A stretch of 64,000 nt of DNA from Comamonas serinivorans. GTDB lineage: Bacteria; Pseudomonadota; Gammaproteobacteria; Burkholderiales; Burkholderiaceae_C. Made by a program: the position numbers and the translations under genes. Below the pieces are notes generated by a model. It was given only the letters and a program-made list of their open reading frames with translations, searched no databases and was not told where the DNA came from. The number at the start of each line of letters is the position of its first letter. The first letter of the stretch is position 1. The DNA lies in contig NZ_CP021455.1 of NCBI RefSeq assembly GCF_002158865.1, positions 1,736,001 to 1,800,000 on the forward strand, in the 5' to 3' direction. Positions 35,996 through 44,297 of this stretch are shown here, in pieces.

Positions 35996-36844
35996 TCAAC
36001 GCCAGCGCGGGGGATCGGGCACATAGCCGCTGTTGCCCGGAAAGGGGTCGGGCTGGCCGCGCCACGGCCGCTGGCTGGGGATGACGCCCATCGCGATGAG
36101 GTTCTCGCGGCTGTCGTAACGCAGGCGCAGCACGGCGCTGGGGCGCGACGAGGCGCGTTCGAACTGCGTGGCCTGCGCGTGCGAGTACTCGCGGCGGCCA
36201 TGGCCCGTGCCCAGGCTGGGCGCTTGCGCACGGGCGCTTTTCTCGGCCATGGGCGCGGCGTTGTCGGCCCGGGCTTCGGCGTCCTCGCGGTTCGCCTCGC
36301 CGCTGCGCGGGTAGGTGCGGTCGTAGATCACGGGCGGCGGGCGGCGGTACTCGTCGAACACGGCGACGCCGATCACCCCCACGTCGTCAGGTCGGCCGGT
36401 GCGCGCGGCGTACGAGTTGGGCAGCGCGGTGAAGTTGAAGGCCGCCACCTGGTTGCTCGATTTGCGCCAGCCGTTGATCTGGCTGTTCTGCCAGGGGTCG
36501 AGCACGTAGCCGGCCTGGTCGGTCGCGGCGGTGTCGCCGGTCAGCACGTTGACGCCATCGACCGAGATCACCGCCAGCAGGCGCTCGCCGCTGCGGTTGT
36601 TCACGCGGATGCCATAGCGTGCGCCGGGCCGGCCTTCGACCCAGTACTCGCCGCGGTGGGCGTAGACGGGCAGGCTGCGGCCGGTGTGGCGATCCACCAC
36701 ATCGACCTGCAGGGGACCGGCCTGCTGGGCCTGGGCGGCAGAGGCGCCCAGCGCCAGGCACAGGGCGGCCGCCAGCGGCGCGGCGCGCAGGCCATGCAGC
36801 AGGCGATGCGGGCGGCTGCCGCGGGAGGCGGGGTTGGGGGTCAT
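35996..36844 (-). CDS. Secreted protein of unknown function next to ECF sigma factor
   Basis: A 282-residue exported protein. Signal peptide about residues 1-36 (LRAAPLAAALCLALGASAAQAQQ). The domain at 40-165 (LPVYAHRGEYWVEGRPGARYGIRVNNRSGERLLAVISVDGVNVLTG through VGVIGVAVFDEYRR) is beta-rich and conserved in sequence character; the tail is low-complexity. I recognise no named family. Placement just upstream of the ECF sigma and anti-sigma-like genes on the same strand suggests it is part of that envelope-stress unit, but this is inference. Confidence 0.75.
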   Translation of the reverse strand: MTPNPASRGSRPHRLLHGLRAAPLAAALCLALGASAAQAQQAGPLQVDVVDRHTGRSLPVYAHRGEYWVEGRPGARYGIRVNNRSGERLLAVISVDGVNVLTGDTAATDQAGYVLDPWQNSQINGWRKSSNQVAAFNFTALPNSYAARTGRPDDVGVIGVAVFDEYRRPPPVIYDRTYPRSGEANREDAEARADNAAPMAEKSARAQAPSLGTGHGRREYSHAQATQFERASSRPSAVLRLRYDSRENLIAMGVIPSQRPWRGQPDPFPGNSGYVPDPPRWR

Positions 36845-37169
36845 GACGTGCACCTTTCTCGTTGGACGGACCACGGCTTTAACGCGGCAGCGGGGCCAAC
36901 GGGGTCAGGTCATGACGCAAAAAAGTGTTGCAGCGCCGGGGCGGCTGCGGCCTTGGCGTGTCGTTGTCCGGCCGCACGGGCCGGCCGTCGCCCGCGCCGG
37001 GGATGGCCCACGCGATGCAGGCTTGGGTTGGAATAGGCAGTATGGTGCCATCGCCGTTTCATGTAAAACGGCAGTGGTCCCATACCCCAATGTCTTCAGC
37101 AAGACGAGCCACCGGCGCTTGAACCCGAGCTCTGCACCGACGCGCTGGCGCCGTGGCCGGCGCTCGTCC
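36845..37169. other. Intergenic region with repeat copy 16
   Basis: About 325 bp between two minus-strand genes. It contains only repeat copy 16 (37040-37085). No promoter can be named with confidence. Confidence 0.5.
37040..37085 (-). repeat. 46-bp GTAT/ATAC dyad repeat, copy 16 (reversed polarity)
   Basis: GGCAGTAT left and ATACCCC right: the only copy with ends clearly reversed relative to the others. Inner arms GCCGTTT and AAACGGC pair well. It is 84 bp after the TctC stop. Confidence 0.92.
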
Positions 37170-38195
37170 TCACTGGTCGATCTTGGCGCCCGACAGCTCG
37201 GCGAGCTTTTTCCAGCGCGGCGCCCACTCGCGGTACTCGGCGACCAGCTTGCGGGGCGTGCTGTCGGCCACCGGCGTGTAACCCATCTTGACGATCATCT
37301 CCTGCATCTCGGGCGTGGCCATCACGGCGCCGATGGCCTGGGCCAGCTGATCCTGGATGGCGGCGGGCGTGGCCTTGGGCGCGATGATGCCGAACCAGTT
37401 CTGCATGCGGAACACGTCGTCGCCAAAGCCTTGTTCGGCCATGGTGGCCAGCTCCGGCATGGCGGCCGTGCGCTGGCCCGCGATGAGGGCGATCGGGCGC
37501 AGCTTGCCGGCGTCGAAGTGCTGCTTCTGGGCGTTGAGGCTGGCGATGCCCACCTGCACCTGGTTGCCCAGCATGTCCTGCACCAGCGGGGCTTCGCCCT
37601 TGTAGGGCACGTGGTTCATGCGCGCATCCAGCGTCTTGCGCAGGTACTCGCACAGCAGGTGCGGCGACGAGCCCTGGCCGTAGGAGCCGAAGTTCAGCTT
37701 GTCGGGGTTGGCCTTCAGGTAGGCGACGAAGTCCTGTGCGTTCTTCACCGGCACCGAGGGGTGCACCGCCAGCACGCCGGCCGTGTCGGCCACTTTCGAG
37801 ATCAGGGCGATGTCGCGCTCCACCTGATAGGGCACCTTGGTGTAGATGTGCGGGTTGATGAGCACCACGCCGCTGAGGATCAGGCCGATGGTCTGGCCGT
37901 CGGGCGCGGCTTTCACCACCTGGTCGGTGCCGATCATGCCGAAGGCGCCCGGCTTGTTCTCGATCACGAAGGGCGCGTTCAGGGACTTGCTGAGCTGGTC
38001 GCCCAGCTTGCGCGCGATGACGTCGGTGGCACCGCCGGGCGTGAAGGGCACAACGAGCTTCACCGGGCCCTTGGGGTAGGCCTCGGTCTTGGCCTGCACC
38101 GGGGCGGCCAGGCCGCTGCCCGCGAGGGCCGCTGCGCCGCACAACCACTGGCGGCGCGAGGGGGTGAGCAGGGCTGGCGGCTGGATCGGGGTCAT
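37170..38195 (-). CDS. Bug/TctC-family periplasmic substrate-binding protein
   Basis: A 341-residue protein. The N-terminus SRRQWLCGAAALAGSGLAAPVQAK looks like a Tat or Sec export signal. The mature part has KLVVPFTPGGATDVIARKLGDQLSK near residue 46, ENKPGAFGMIGTDQVVKAAPDGQTIG near 79, and VPYKGEAPLVQDMLGNQVQVGIAS near 195, as in the Bug family linked to tripartite tricarboxylate transporters. The ligand is unknown; no TctA/TctB membrane genes are adjacent, which is common for this family in Burkholderiales. Confidence 0.92.
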   Translation of the reverse strand: MTPIQPPALLTPSRRQWLCGAAALAGSGLAAPVQAKTEAYPKGPVKLVVPFTPGGATDVIARKLGDQLSKSLNAPFVIENKPGAFGMIGTDQVVKAAPDGQTIGLILSGVVLINPHIYTKVPYQVERDIALISKVADTAGVLAVHPSVPVKNAQDFVAYLKANPDKLNFGSYGQGSSPHLLCEYLRKTLDARMNHVPYKGEAPLVQDMLGNQVQVGIASLNAQKQHFDAGKLRPIALIAGQRTAAMPELATMAEQGFGDDVFRMQNWFGIIAPKATPAAIQDQLAQAIGAVMATPEMQEMIVKMGYTPVADSTPRKLVAEYREWAPRWKKLAELSGAKIDQ

Positions 38196-38580
38196 CGGTG
38201 TCTCCTGTGAAAGCCGGCCATTTCAGGGGCAGATGCGGCAGGGGCTTGTCCCCGGAGCGTCAAACCCGCAGCTCGCCAGCGGGTGTCCGGCGGGCGTTTG
38301 ATGGAGGCTCCAGGCCCGCCTGGATCGGTGCGCCCGCATGTGCTGCGCCACGCGGGCGTGCTGCAGCCGCGCCGGCCGTGGCAGCGGTCCGTCACGCGTT
38401 GCGCCAAGCGGTCGGCGTGGGCCGGTTCCTCGTTGGCGTGCACCAGAAGCGCCTCGGCGGTGGTCAGCAGCCGTCTGTCGCGCGTGTCGGGGTGATGGCC
38501 GCCGCAGCGGGGCGTGCGCGTGAGCCGCCAGCCAGGGCGGGCTGCGGCGCCATGCCCCGGCTGGCGTAGAGTGGCGGCCC
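38196..38580. other. Intergenic region, no gene seen
   Basis: About 385 bp between the divergent TctC and cupin genes. No repeat copy and no gene. TAGAGT at 38565-38570, 10 bp before the cupin ATG, could be a -10 box giving a nearly leaderless transcript. Confidence 0.45.
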
Positions 38581-38988
38581 ATGACTGCACCCACCCCCTT
38601 CACCGTCACCGAACTGTTCACCGACCACGATGGCCGCGCGCGCTTTCGCGACCACACCCTGTCGCTGGACGAGGGCACGCCGGTGTCGCGCCTGACGCGC
38701 CTGGCCGCCAGCGGCGGCTGCCAGTGGCGCGAAAGCCCGGCTGGCTTTGCCAGCAGCTTCCATTGCACGGGCGAGCCGCAGTGGCTCATCGTCCTGCAGG
38801 GCCAGATGGAGATCGGCCTGCAGGACGGCAGCACGCGCGTGTTTGGTCCCGGCCAGGTGTTCTATTCGAACGACACGCTGCCCGAAGGCGCGGTGTTCGA
38901 CGACCGCGTGCACGGCCACCGCAGCCGCCTGCTGGGCGAGCAGCCGCTGCGCACCCTGTTCGTGCGCACGCGCGAGCCGGGTTTTTGA
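38581..38988 (+). CDS. Cupin-domain protein
   Basis: A 135-residue single-domain cupin. The strand pattern is FHCTGEPQWLIVLQGQMEIGLQDGSTRVFGPGQVFYSND (residues 60-98) and HGHRSRLLGE near 119. The metal-binding motif is incomplete (HCTGEPQW rather than HxHxxxxE), so a metal site is uncertain. Function unknown. It lies 138 bp before the HEXXH gene on the same strand. Confidence 0.85.
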   Translation: MTAPTPFTVTELFTDHDGRARFRDHTLSLDEGTPVSRLTRLAASGGCQWRESPAGFASSFHCTGEPQWLIVLQGQMEIGLQDGSTRVFGPGQVFYSNDTLPEGAVFDDRVHGHRSRLLGEQPLRTLFVRTREPGF

Positions 38989-39126
38989 GGCGCCGCGTGA
39001 TGCACGCCGCGCTGCTGCCCGGTGCCCTGGGCGCCCGCTGTCAGCGGCATGGGCGAGGGCCGGTGCGCAGCCAGGCGCCAAGTCAGCCTGGCGCGCCGGC
39101 CCACCCACAACGTTGAGGGCCGACAC

Positions 39127-39654
39127 ATGTTCTGGTCGCGTCGCCTGTTGCCGGCCGAGCAGGCCTTTGTGCGGCGGCACTTCGGCACCAGCCTGGCGCC
39201 GCTGATGCCGCGTTTGCGCCTGTACCTGCGGCGGCTGGGCGACACGCGCCGCGCCTGGTCGTTCAACGGCGGCCGCATCGCGCTGCCCGCGGGCTGTTTC
39301 GAGGCGGGCGACCCGCGGCGGGCGCTGCGGCTGGACGATGCCGCCGTGGCCGGTGTGCTGGCGCACGAGCTGTTTCACCAGTGGCAGCGGCTGCGCGGCC
39401 AGCCCGTCACGCGTCAGGCCGCCTGGCTGCACGGCAAGGCCGTGTGCCTGGGGCACGACCCCTATGCCTACCCGCGCTGCGACGATGCCGAAGCCCTGTG
39501 GGCCTGCTTCGTCACGGCCCAGGTCGAGCAGCAGGCGCAGATGTTCGAGGACCACGTGCGCGCCGTGCAGCGAGGGCGGCCCGACCCGGCGTTTGCACGC
39601 CTGGCCGCCCATGTGCGGGGTGCGCCCTTGGACGAGGCATCGCAGGCAGTATGA
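39127..39654 (+). CDS. Small HEXXH metallopeptidase-like protein
   Basis: A 175-residue protein. AGVLAHELFHQWQRLRGQP near residue 75-92 has an HEXXH zinc motif (HELFH) in a helical setting, preceded by RIALPAGCFEAGD and followed by PYAYPRCDDAEAL. This layout is seen in short DUF4157-like or toxin-associated peptidases, but I cannot name the family. The ATG at 39127 gives the compact domain; the open frame reaches back to 39022. The stop TGA (39652-39654) is made from bases of repeat copy 17. Confidence 0.7.
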   Translation: MFWSRRLLPAEQAFVRRHFGTSLAPLMPRLRLYLRRLGDTRRAWSFNGGRIALPAGCFEAGDPRRALRLDDAAVAGVLAHELFHQWQRLRGQPVTRQAAWLHGKAVCLGHDPYAYPRCDDAEALWACFVTAQVEQQAQMFEDHVRAVQRGRPDPAFARLAAHVRGAPLDEASQAV

Positions 39655-39694
39655 AGGGATTGGCGATTAAAAATTCGTCGGCGAGGCCGGATAC
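39649..39694. repeat. 46-bp GTAT/ATAC dyad repeat, copy 17
   Basis: GGCAGTATGA left, GGATACTGC right, inner arms ATTGGCGATT and TCGTCGG. The sequence GTATGA at its left end provides the last codon and the stop of the HEXXH gene. Confidence 0.85.
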
Positions 39695-39837
39695 TGCGGC
39701 TCCAATGGTTGCATGTCAGCCGTTCGCCTGCGTGAAGACCTCACCTGGCCGGGCCGTGTGGGCAGGGCGATGTGCGTGGGGCGGCGGCACCCACCCAGCG
39801 GCCCTGGTGCGGAGCAGACGCGGCCAGCGCTGCTTCG

Positions 39838-41394
39838 CTAGCGCAGGGGGCCGGGCGCCGAGGCCGCTTCCGCTGGGCGCAGCAGCAGGCTGGCCTCGAA
39901 GCCACGCGGCAGGCCGTCGGGCGGTGAGCGCAGCACCAGCTGCGCGCCTTGCTTGGCGGCCACGCTGGCGACGATGGACAGGCCCAGGCCAAAGCCCGCA
40001 TGGTCGGCGCTGGCGCGCACGTGGCGTTCGCGCAGCTGGGCCAGGCGCTCGGGGGGCACGCCGGGGCCGGCGTCGCGCAGCTGCAGCGTGGCCGGCGCCA
40101 GCACACGCAGCTCGATCTCGGCCGAGCCGGCGTAGCGCAAGGCGTTCTCGATGAGGTTGCGCAGGGCGATGGCGACCGCGTCGGGCTCGGCCCAGGCCCG
40201 CGGCGCGGGGTCTTCGGCCAGCACCAGGTCGAGCTGGCTTTGCGCGGCGGGGTGCTGGCGCCACATCTCCTGCGCCACGGTGCTCGCCAGCTCGTTCAGG
40301 TTCACCGCCTGCAGGTTCAGCGCCTGGGCCGACTCGGCGCGCGAGAGCTGCAGCAGCTTTTCGGTGCGGTGTTGCAGGCTGATGAGGGCCTGGTGCGCGG
40401 CCTGCACGTGTTCGTTCTGCACCCCGCTGGACATGGCCGTGGCCAGGCGCAGCTGGGCGGCGGCCAGCGGCGTGCGCAGCTCGTGGGCGGCATTGGCGGC
40501 CAGTGCGCGTTCGACCTGCAAGGCCTCTTGCAGGCGGGCCAGCAGGGCGTTCACATCGCGCGCCAGGGCCGCCAGCTCGACTGGCATGCCCGTCAGCGCC
40601 AGCGGTTGCAGGTGGTTGCCGCTGCGGGTGCCGATCTGCTGCTGCAGGGCCGACACCATGCCGATGCGCTTGCGGGCCAGCACGACCAGCAGGGCCGCCA
40701 GCGCGACCAGCACCACCGCCCACGCCAGGGTCAGCGTGGTCATGGCCGAGACCACGGCCTCGGTGCGCTCGGCCAGGGGGTCGGCCAGGTACAGGTAGAG
40801 CGGCCGGCCGGGGTGGGCCGCCACGTAGATGCGCCAGCCCGCCAGGTCGTGGAAGCCCTCGCGCTGCTCGACGGCGAAGGCGGTCAGCGGCGCGGCCTGG
40901 GTGCGCAGCCAGATGCGGCCCTGGGCGTCGACCAGTTGCACGACCAGGTCGTCGTCGTGGAACAGCGGCGGGTCGCTGAGCAGCGGCGCGGCGGGCGCGG
41001 TGTGTGCCCCCGGCAGGTCGCGGTCCACCTGGTGCATGGCCACGTCCATCATGCGGTGGGCGCTTTCCACCAGCTCGGTGTCGAAGTTGCGGTTGATCTG
41101 CTGCAGCAGAAAGGCCGCCGTGCCGGCCAGGGCCAGCAGCACCACGGCGGCCACAGCCAGGATGAGGTCACGCGCCAGCGCATCGGCCAGGCGGCGCGGT
41201 GCGCGGGCGTCGGCCGACGCGGCGGGTGCATCGGCTGGCGCCGCGGCCCCGCCCGCTGGTGCTGGCACGGCTGAAGCGGCTGGCACAGCTGGGTCGGCTG
41301 GCGCGGATGGGTCAGCTGATGTGGCGGACGCGGCTGGCGCTGGCGATCCAGAGGACACCGAGGCGGCAGCGGGCGAACGGGGGGACTCTGCCAT
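39838..41394 (-). CDS. pmrB: Sensor histidine kinase, PmrB/QseC-like
   Basis: A 518-residue membrane kinase. An unusual Ala/Pro/Ser-rich cytoplasmic tail covers residues 1-65. TM1 is about 76-97 and TM2 about 217-240, enclosing a periplasmic domain with an acidic LFHDDDLV patch near 144. The HAMP-like segment leads to the H-box AANAAHELRTPLAA with His304; the N-box is ALRNLIENALRYAG and the G-boxes RDAGPGVP and GFGLGLSIV. It lies downstream of the response regulator in the same direction, 45 bp away, opposite eptA, the PmrAB-EptA layout for lipid A modification. Confidence 0.88.
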   Translation of the reverse strand: MAESPRSPAAASVSSGSPAPAASATSADPSAPADPAVPAASAVPAPAGGAAAPADAPAASADARAPRRLADALARDLILAVAAVVLLALAGTAAFLLQQINRNFDTELVESAHRMMDVAMHQVDRDLPGAHTAPAAPLLSDPPLFHDDDLVVQLVDAQGRIWLRTQAAPLTAFAVEQREGFHDLAGWRIYVAAHPGRPLYLYLADPLAERTEAVVSAMTTLTLAWAVVLVALAALLVVLARKRIGMVSALQQQIGTRSGNHLQPLALTGMPVELAALARDVNALLARLQEALQVERALAANAAHELRTPLAAAQLRLATAMSSGVQNEHVQAAHQALISLQHRTEKLLQLSRAESAQALNLQAVNLNELASTVAQEMWRQHPAAQSQLDLVLAEDPAPRAWAEPDAVAIALRNLIENALRYAGSAEIELRVLAPATLQLRDAGPGVPPERLAQLRERHVRASADHAGFGLGLSIVASVAAKQGAQLVLRSPPDGLPRGFEASLLLRPAEAASAPGPLR

Positions 41395-41421
41395 GGCGGT
41401 CAGCGCTGAATCGGGTAAGGG

Positions 41422-41467
41422 GTATGGGTCATGGGCCGATCATTCTGATTTCGGTGCCAGCCGATAC
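41422..41467. repeat. 46-bp dyad repeat, copy 18 (overlaps regulator 3' end)
   Basis: GGGGTAT left, ATACCCC right, 46 bp, but the inner arms are poor (GGGCCGAT, TTCGG). The right half encodes the last nine codons of the response regulator, including the Tyr-Arg-Leu found in all OmpR-type proteins, so the right end may match by chance. Confidence 0.55.
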
Positions 41468-42105
41468 CCCAGGCCACGCACGGTGTCGATGGCGTCGCGC
41501 CCCAGTTTGCGGCGCAGGCGGCTGATGAACACCTCGAGCGTGTTGCTGTCGGCGCTGTCGTCCAGGCCGTAGAGGGCGTCTTGCAAGGTCTCGCGTGCAT
41601 GCACGCGCTGGGGGCGCGCCGCCATCACGCGCAGCAGCGCCCACTCCTTGGGCGTGAGCACGATGGGGACGCCGGCCCGTGTGACCGACTCGCGCGCCAG
41701 GTCGATCTGCAGCGCGCCCAGGTCCACGCGCGCCGAGTGGCTGTCGCTGCGGCGCCGGTTCACGGCGCGCAGCCGCGCCAGCAGCTCGTCGGGGTCATAG
41801 GGCTTGACGAGGTAGTCGTCGGCGCCGGCGTCCAGCCCGCGGATGCGGTCGCTGATCTGGTCGCGCGCGGTCAGCACCAGCACCATGGGCGCGTCGTCCA
41901 GCGCGCGCAGGCTGGGCATGAGCTGCAGGCCGTCGCCGTCGGGCAGGTGCAGGTCGAGCAGCACGGCTTCGAACCGCGCGGCCAGCAGGTGGGCACGTGC
42001 GGCGGCCAGCGACGCAGCCGCATCGACCACGAAGCTGCGGCTGCGCAAAAAGGCGCAGGTGGCCTGGGCCAGGTCGGTGTCGTCTTCGACGAGCAGGATG
42101 CGCAT
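41440..42105 (-). CDS. pmrA: OmpR-family response regulator, PmrA/QseB-like
   Basis: A 221-residue regulator. The receiver domain has EDDTDLA, the phosphorylated Asp51 in VLLDLHLPDGDG, Thr79 and Lys101 (LVKPYDPDEL). The C-terminal winged helix ends with VHARETLQDALYGLDDSADSNTLEVFISRLRRKLG and GLGYRL. With the downstream kinase it forms a two-component system, and it is divergent from eptA. The region between them carries four regularly spaced half-sites, the likely target of this protein. Confidence 0.93.
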   Translation of the reverse strand: MRILLVEDDTDLAQATCAFLRSRSFVVDAAASLAAARAHLLAARFEAVLLDLHLPDGDGLQLMPSLRALDDAPMVLVLTARDQISDRIRGLDAGADDYLVKPYDPDELLARLRAVNRRRSDSHSARVDLGALQIDLARESVTRAGVPIVLTPKEWALLRVMAARPQRVHARETLQDALYGLDDSADSNTLEVFISRLRRKLGRDAIDTVRGLGYRLAPKSE

Positions 42106-42173
42106 GGGGTGAAGGGCGGACGAGGAGGCGGATCGGTGGGGCGTGTCAGCGTCGAATGTCTTGATGCCTTGGG

Positions 42174-42219
42174 GTATGGGGCTGTTGCCGACTCAAGAAA
42201 ATCGAAAATCCAGGTGTAC
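42174..42219 (+). repeat. 46-bp dyad repeat, copy 19 (divergent region)
   Basis: GGGGTATGGGGCTGTTGCCGA left, GGTGTACTGC right (GTAC in place of ATAC). It lies in the divergent region between pmrA and eptA, 69 bp before the pmrA start, so it would be in the pmrA leader, or between its promoter and the gene. Confidence 0.8.
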
Positions 42220-42311
42220 TGCCATTCAATGGGGTTGTTCGAGGGCCAGCCCAGCCCGTTCAACAAGACCCATCCAGCCGCCTGCGCGTGCGCCGAGCCT
42301 GCGGGGCCAAG

Positions 42312-42350
42312 CTGAACGCAGCCTGAACGCGGGGTTCAGGCGGGGTTCAG
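42312..42350. promoter_or_regulatory. Four-half-site operator for the PmrA-like regulator
   Basis: CTGAAC at 42312 and 42323, then its complement GTTCAG at 42334 and 42345: four half-sites exactly 11 bp apart, two on each strand. Pairs of 6-bp direct repeats at 11-bp spacing are the normal binding sites of OmpR-type dimers such as PmrA. The array ends 24 bp before eptA, with CCTACGCT (about 42359-42366) as possible -10. Confidence 0.8.
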
Positions 42351-42374
42351 GCCCGAATCCTACGCTGCGCGGCC

Positions 42375-44228
42375 ATGACTTCCCTGCACGACAACCCGGA
42401 CGCGGCCGACGTGGGCCCGCGTGCCGCTCGGCCCGGCCCGCCGGCCGCCGGCTCCTTGGCCGCTCAGCCGGTCACGGGCTTAGACGCCGCCCACCCATCC
42501 CATTCAACCGCGCCGTCTGGGGCCTTGCCCGCAGCGCCGCGCGCCACCGCGCTGCAGCGCGTGCGCCACTGGCTGACGCAGCCGCGGACGCCGCAGGCCG
42601 TGGTGGCGCTGCTGGCGGCCTGGCTGGTGCTCACGGCCAACTGGGCGCTGATGAGCCGGCTGGGCCACCTCGACGGCGCGGCGGATCCGGCCTGGGTGCT
42701 GCGCCTGGGGTTTGGCGGTTTGAGCTTTCTGGCCGTGCTCAGCCTGCTGGCGCTGACGGCCTGGCCGCGCGGCATGAAGCCCGTCTGGGTGGCGCTGGCG
42801 CTGGTGGCGGCGCTGGCGCAGCACTTCATGCTGAGCTACGGCACGGTGATGGACAAGGGCATGATCCACAACGCCCTGCAGACCGACTGGCGCGAGAGCC
42901 GCGACCTCGCCAGCCCGTGGCTGCTGCTGCAGGTGCTGGTGATCGCCGGGGTGCCGGCGCTGTGGCTGTGGCGCCAGCCGCTGCGCCGCGACACGGCCTG
43001 GCGCGGGCTGGGGCGCACGGCCGTGCTGTTCGCGGGCAGCGTGGGCCTGCTGCTGGCCGGCGTGCTGGGCGGCTACCGCCACCTGGGGCCGCTGGTGCGC
43101 AACAACATGGAGCTGCGCTTCATGATCAACCCCGTCAGCCCGGTGCTGGCGGCGCTGGACGCTGGGGTGAAGCCCTGGTTCAAGCACGCCAGGCCGTTCG
43201 CCAGCATCGCGGCGGGTGCCACCCTGGCGCCCGCGCGGGGCGACGATGCGCGGCCGCCGTTGCTGGTGCTGGTGGTGGGCGAAACGGCGCGTGCCGACCA
43301 TTTCTCGCTCAACGGCTACGGGCGCGACACCAACCCCGAACTGGCCCGCCACGGGGTGCTCTCGTGGCACCAGGCCAGCTCGTGCGGCACGGCCACGCGC
43401 GAATCCGTGCCCTGCATGTTTTCGCACCTGGACCGCCAGGCCTTTCTGAGCCGCAAGGTCGACTACGACGGCCTGCTGGACGTGCTGCAGACCGCGGGCC
43501 TGGCCGTGCTGTGGGTGGACAACCAGGCCGGCTGCAAAGGCGTGTGCGACCGCACGCCGCACGTGACCACGGCCGACGAGCTGGCCACGCCGGCGGGCCG
43601 CCGCCACTGCGACGCCGATGGCGAATGCCGCGACGGCATGCTGGTGGACACGCTGAGCCAGCGCCTGGCCAGCCTGCCGCCCGAGCGGGCGCGCCGCGGC
43701 GTGGTGCTGGTGCTGCACCAGATGGGCAGCCACGGCCCGGCCTACCACAAGCGGTCTGACGCCGCGCACAAGGCGTTCAGCCCCGAGTGCACGACCAACG
43801 CCCTGGCCGACTGCTCGCACGAGCAGCTCATCAACGCCTACGACAACACCATCCGCACCACCGACCACGTGCTGGCGGGCGTGATCGACTGGCTGCAGGC
43901 GCAGCCGCAGTACGCCGCTGGCATGCTCTACGTGTCCGACCACGGCGAGTCGCTGGGCGAGAACGGGCTGTACCTGCATGGCATGCCCTGGCGCATGGCG
44001 CCCGAGGTGCAAAAGCACGTGCCCTGGATCCTGTGGCTGGATGGCCTCCAGCGCCGCAGCGGCGTGGACCTGGCCTGTGCCGCCCACGAGCTGGACCAGC
44101 CGATTTCGCACGACCACTACTACCACACGGTGCTGGGCCTGCTGGGCGTGCGCACGCCCACCTACCTGACGGGCCTGGACACCCTGGCCAGCTGCCGGCG
44201 CCCGGCGGCGGTGGCGGCTGACTTGTGA
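42375..44228 (+). CDS. eptA: Phosphoethanolamine-lipid A transferase
   Basis: A 617-residue inner-membrane enzyme with five predicted helices in residues 74-235 and a periplasmic sulfatase-fold domain. Catalytic features: VVGETAR with Glu303, SCGTATRESVPCMFS with nucleophile Thr341 flanked by Cys337 and Cys347 (same 10-residue spacing as MCR-1), and YVSDHGESLGENGLYLHG near 515. The enzyme adds phosphoethanolamine to lipid A, lowering polymyxin binding. The N-terminal 60 residues are Ala/Pro-rich and atypical, so a later start is possible. PmrAB-like genes are divergent. Confidence 0.95.
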   Translation: MTSLHDNPDAADVGPRAARPGPPAAGSLAAQPVTGLDAAHPSHSTAPSGALPAAPRATALQRVRHWLTQPRTPQAVVALLAAWLVLTANWALMSRLGHLDGAADPAWVLRLGFGGLSFLAVLSLLALTAWPRGMKPVWVALALVAALAQHFMLSYGTVMDKGMIHNALQTDWRESRDLASPWLLLQVLVIAGVPALWLWRQPLRRDTAWRGLGRTAVLFAGSVGLLLAGVLGGYRHLGPLVRNNMELRFMINPVSPVLAALDAGVKPWFKHARPFASIAAGATLAPARGDDARPPLLVLVVGETARADHFSLNGYGRDTNPELARHGVLSWHQASSCGTATRESVPCMFSHLDRQAFLSRKVDYDGLLDVLQTAGLAVLWVDNQAGCKGVCDRTPHVTTADELATPAGRRHCDADGECRDGMLVDTLSQRLASLPPERARRGVVLVLHQMGSHGPAYHKRSDAAHKAFSPECTTNALADCSHEQLINAYDNTIRTTDHVLAGVIDWLQAQPQYAAGMLYVSDHGESLGENGLYLHGMPWRMAPEVQKHVPWILWLDGLQRRSGVDLACAAHELDQPISHDHYYHTVLGLLGVRTPTYLTGLDTLASCRRPAAVAADL

Positions 44229-44239
44229 ATCGCAACGGG

Positions 44240-44284
44240 GTATGCAGGCGTGCTCGTTTTGGAACATCGGGAATGGGTAGATAC
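44240..44284 (+). repeat. 45-bp GTAT/ATAC dyad repeat, copy 20
   Basis: GGGGTATGCAGG left, GGTAGATACTGC right, inner arms GCTCGTTTT and AACATCGGG. It is 45 bp, one base short of the norm. It lies between convergent genes, 11 bp after eptA and 13 bp after the permease stop. Confidence 0.8.
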
Positions 44285-44297
44285 TGCGTTGGTTGGT

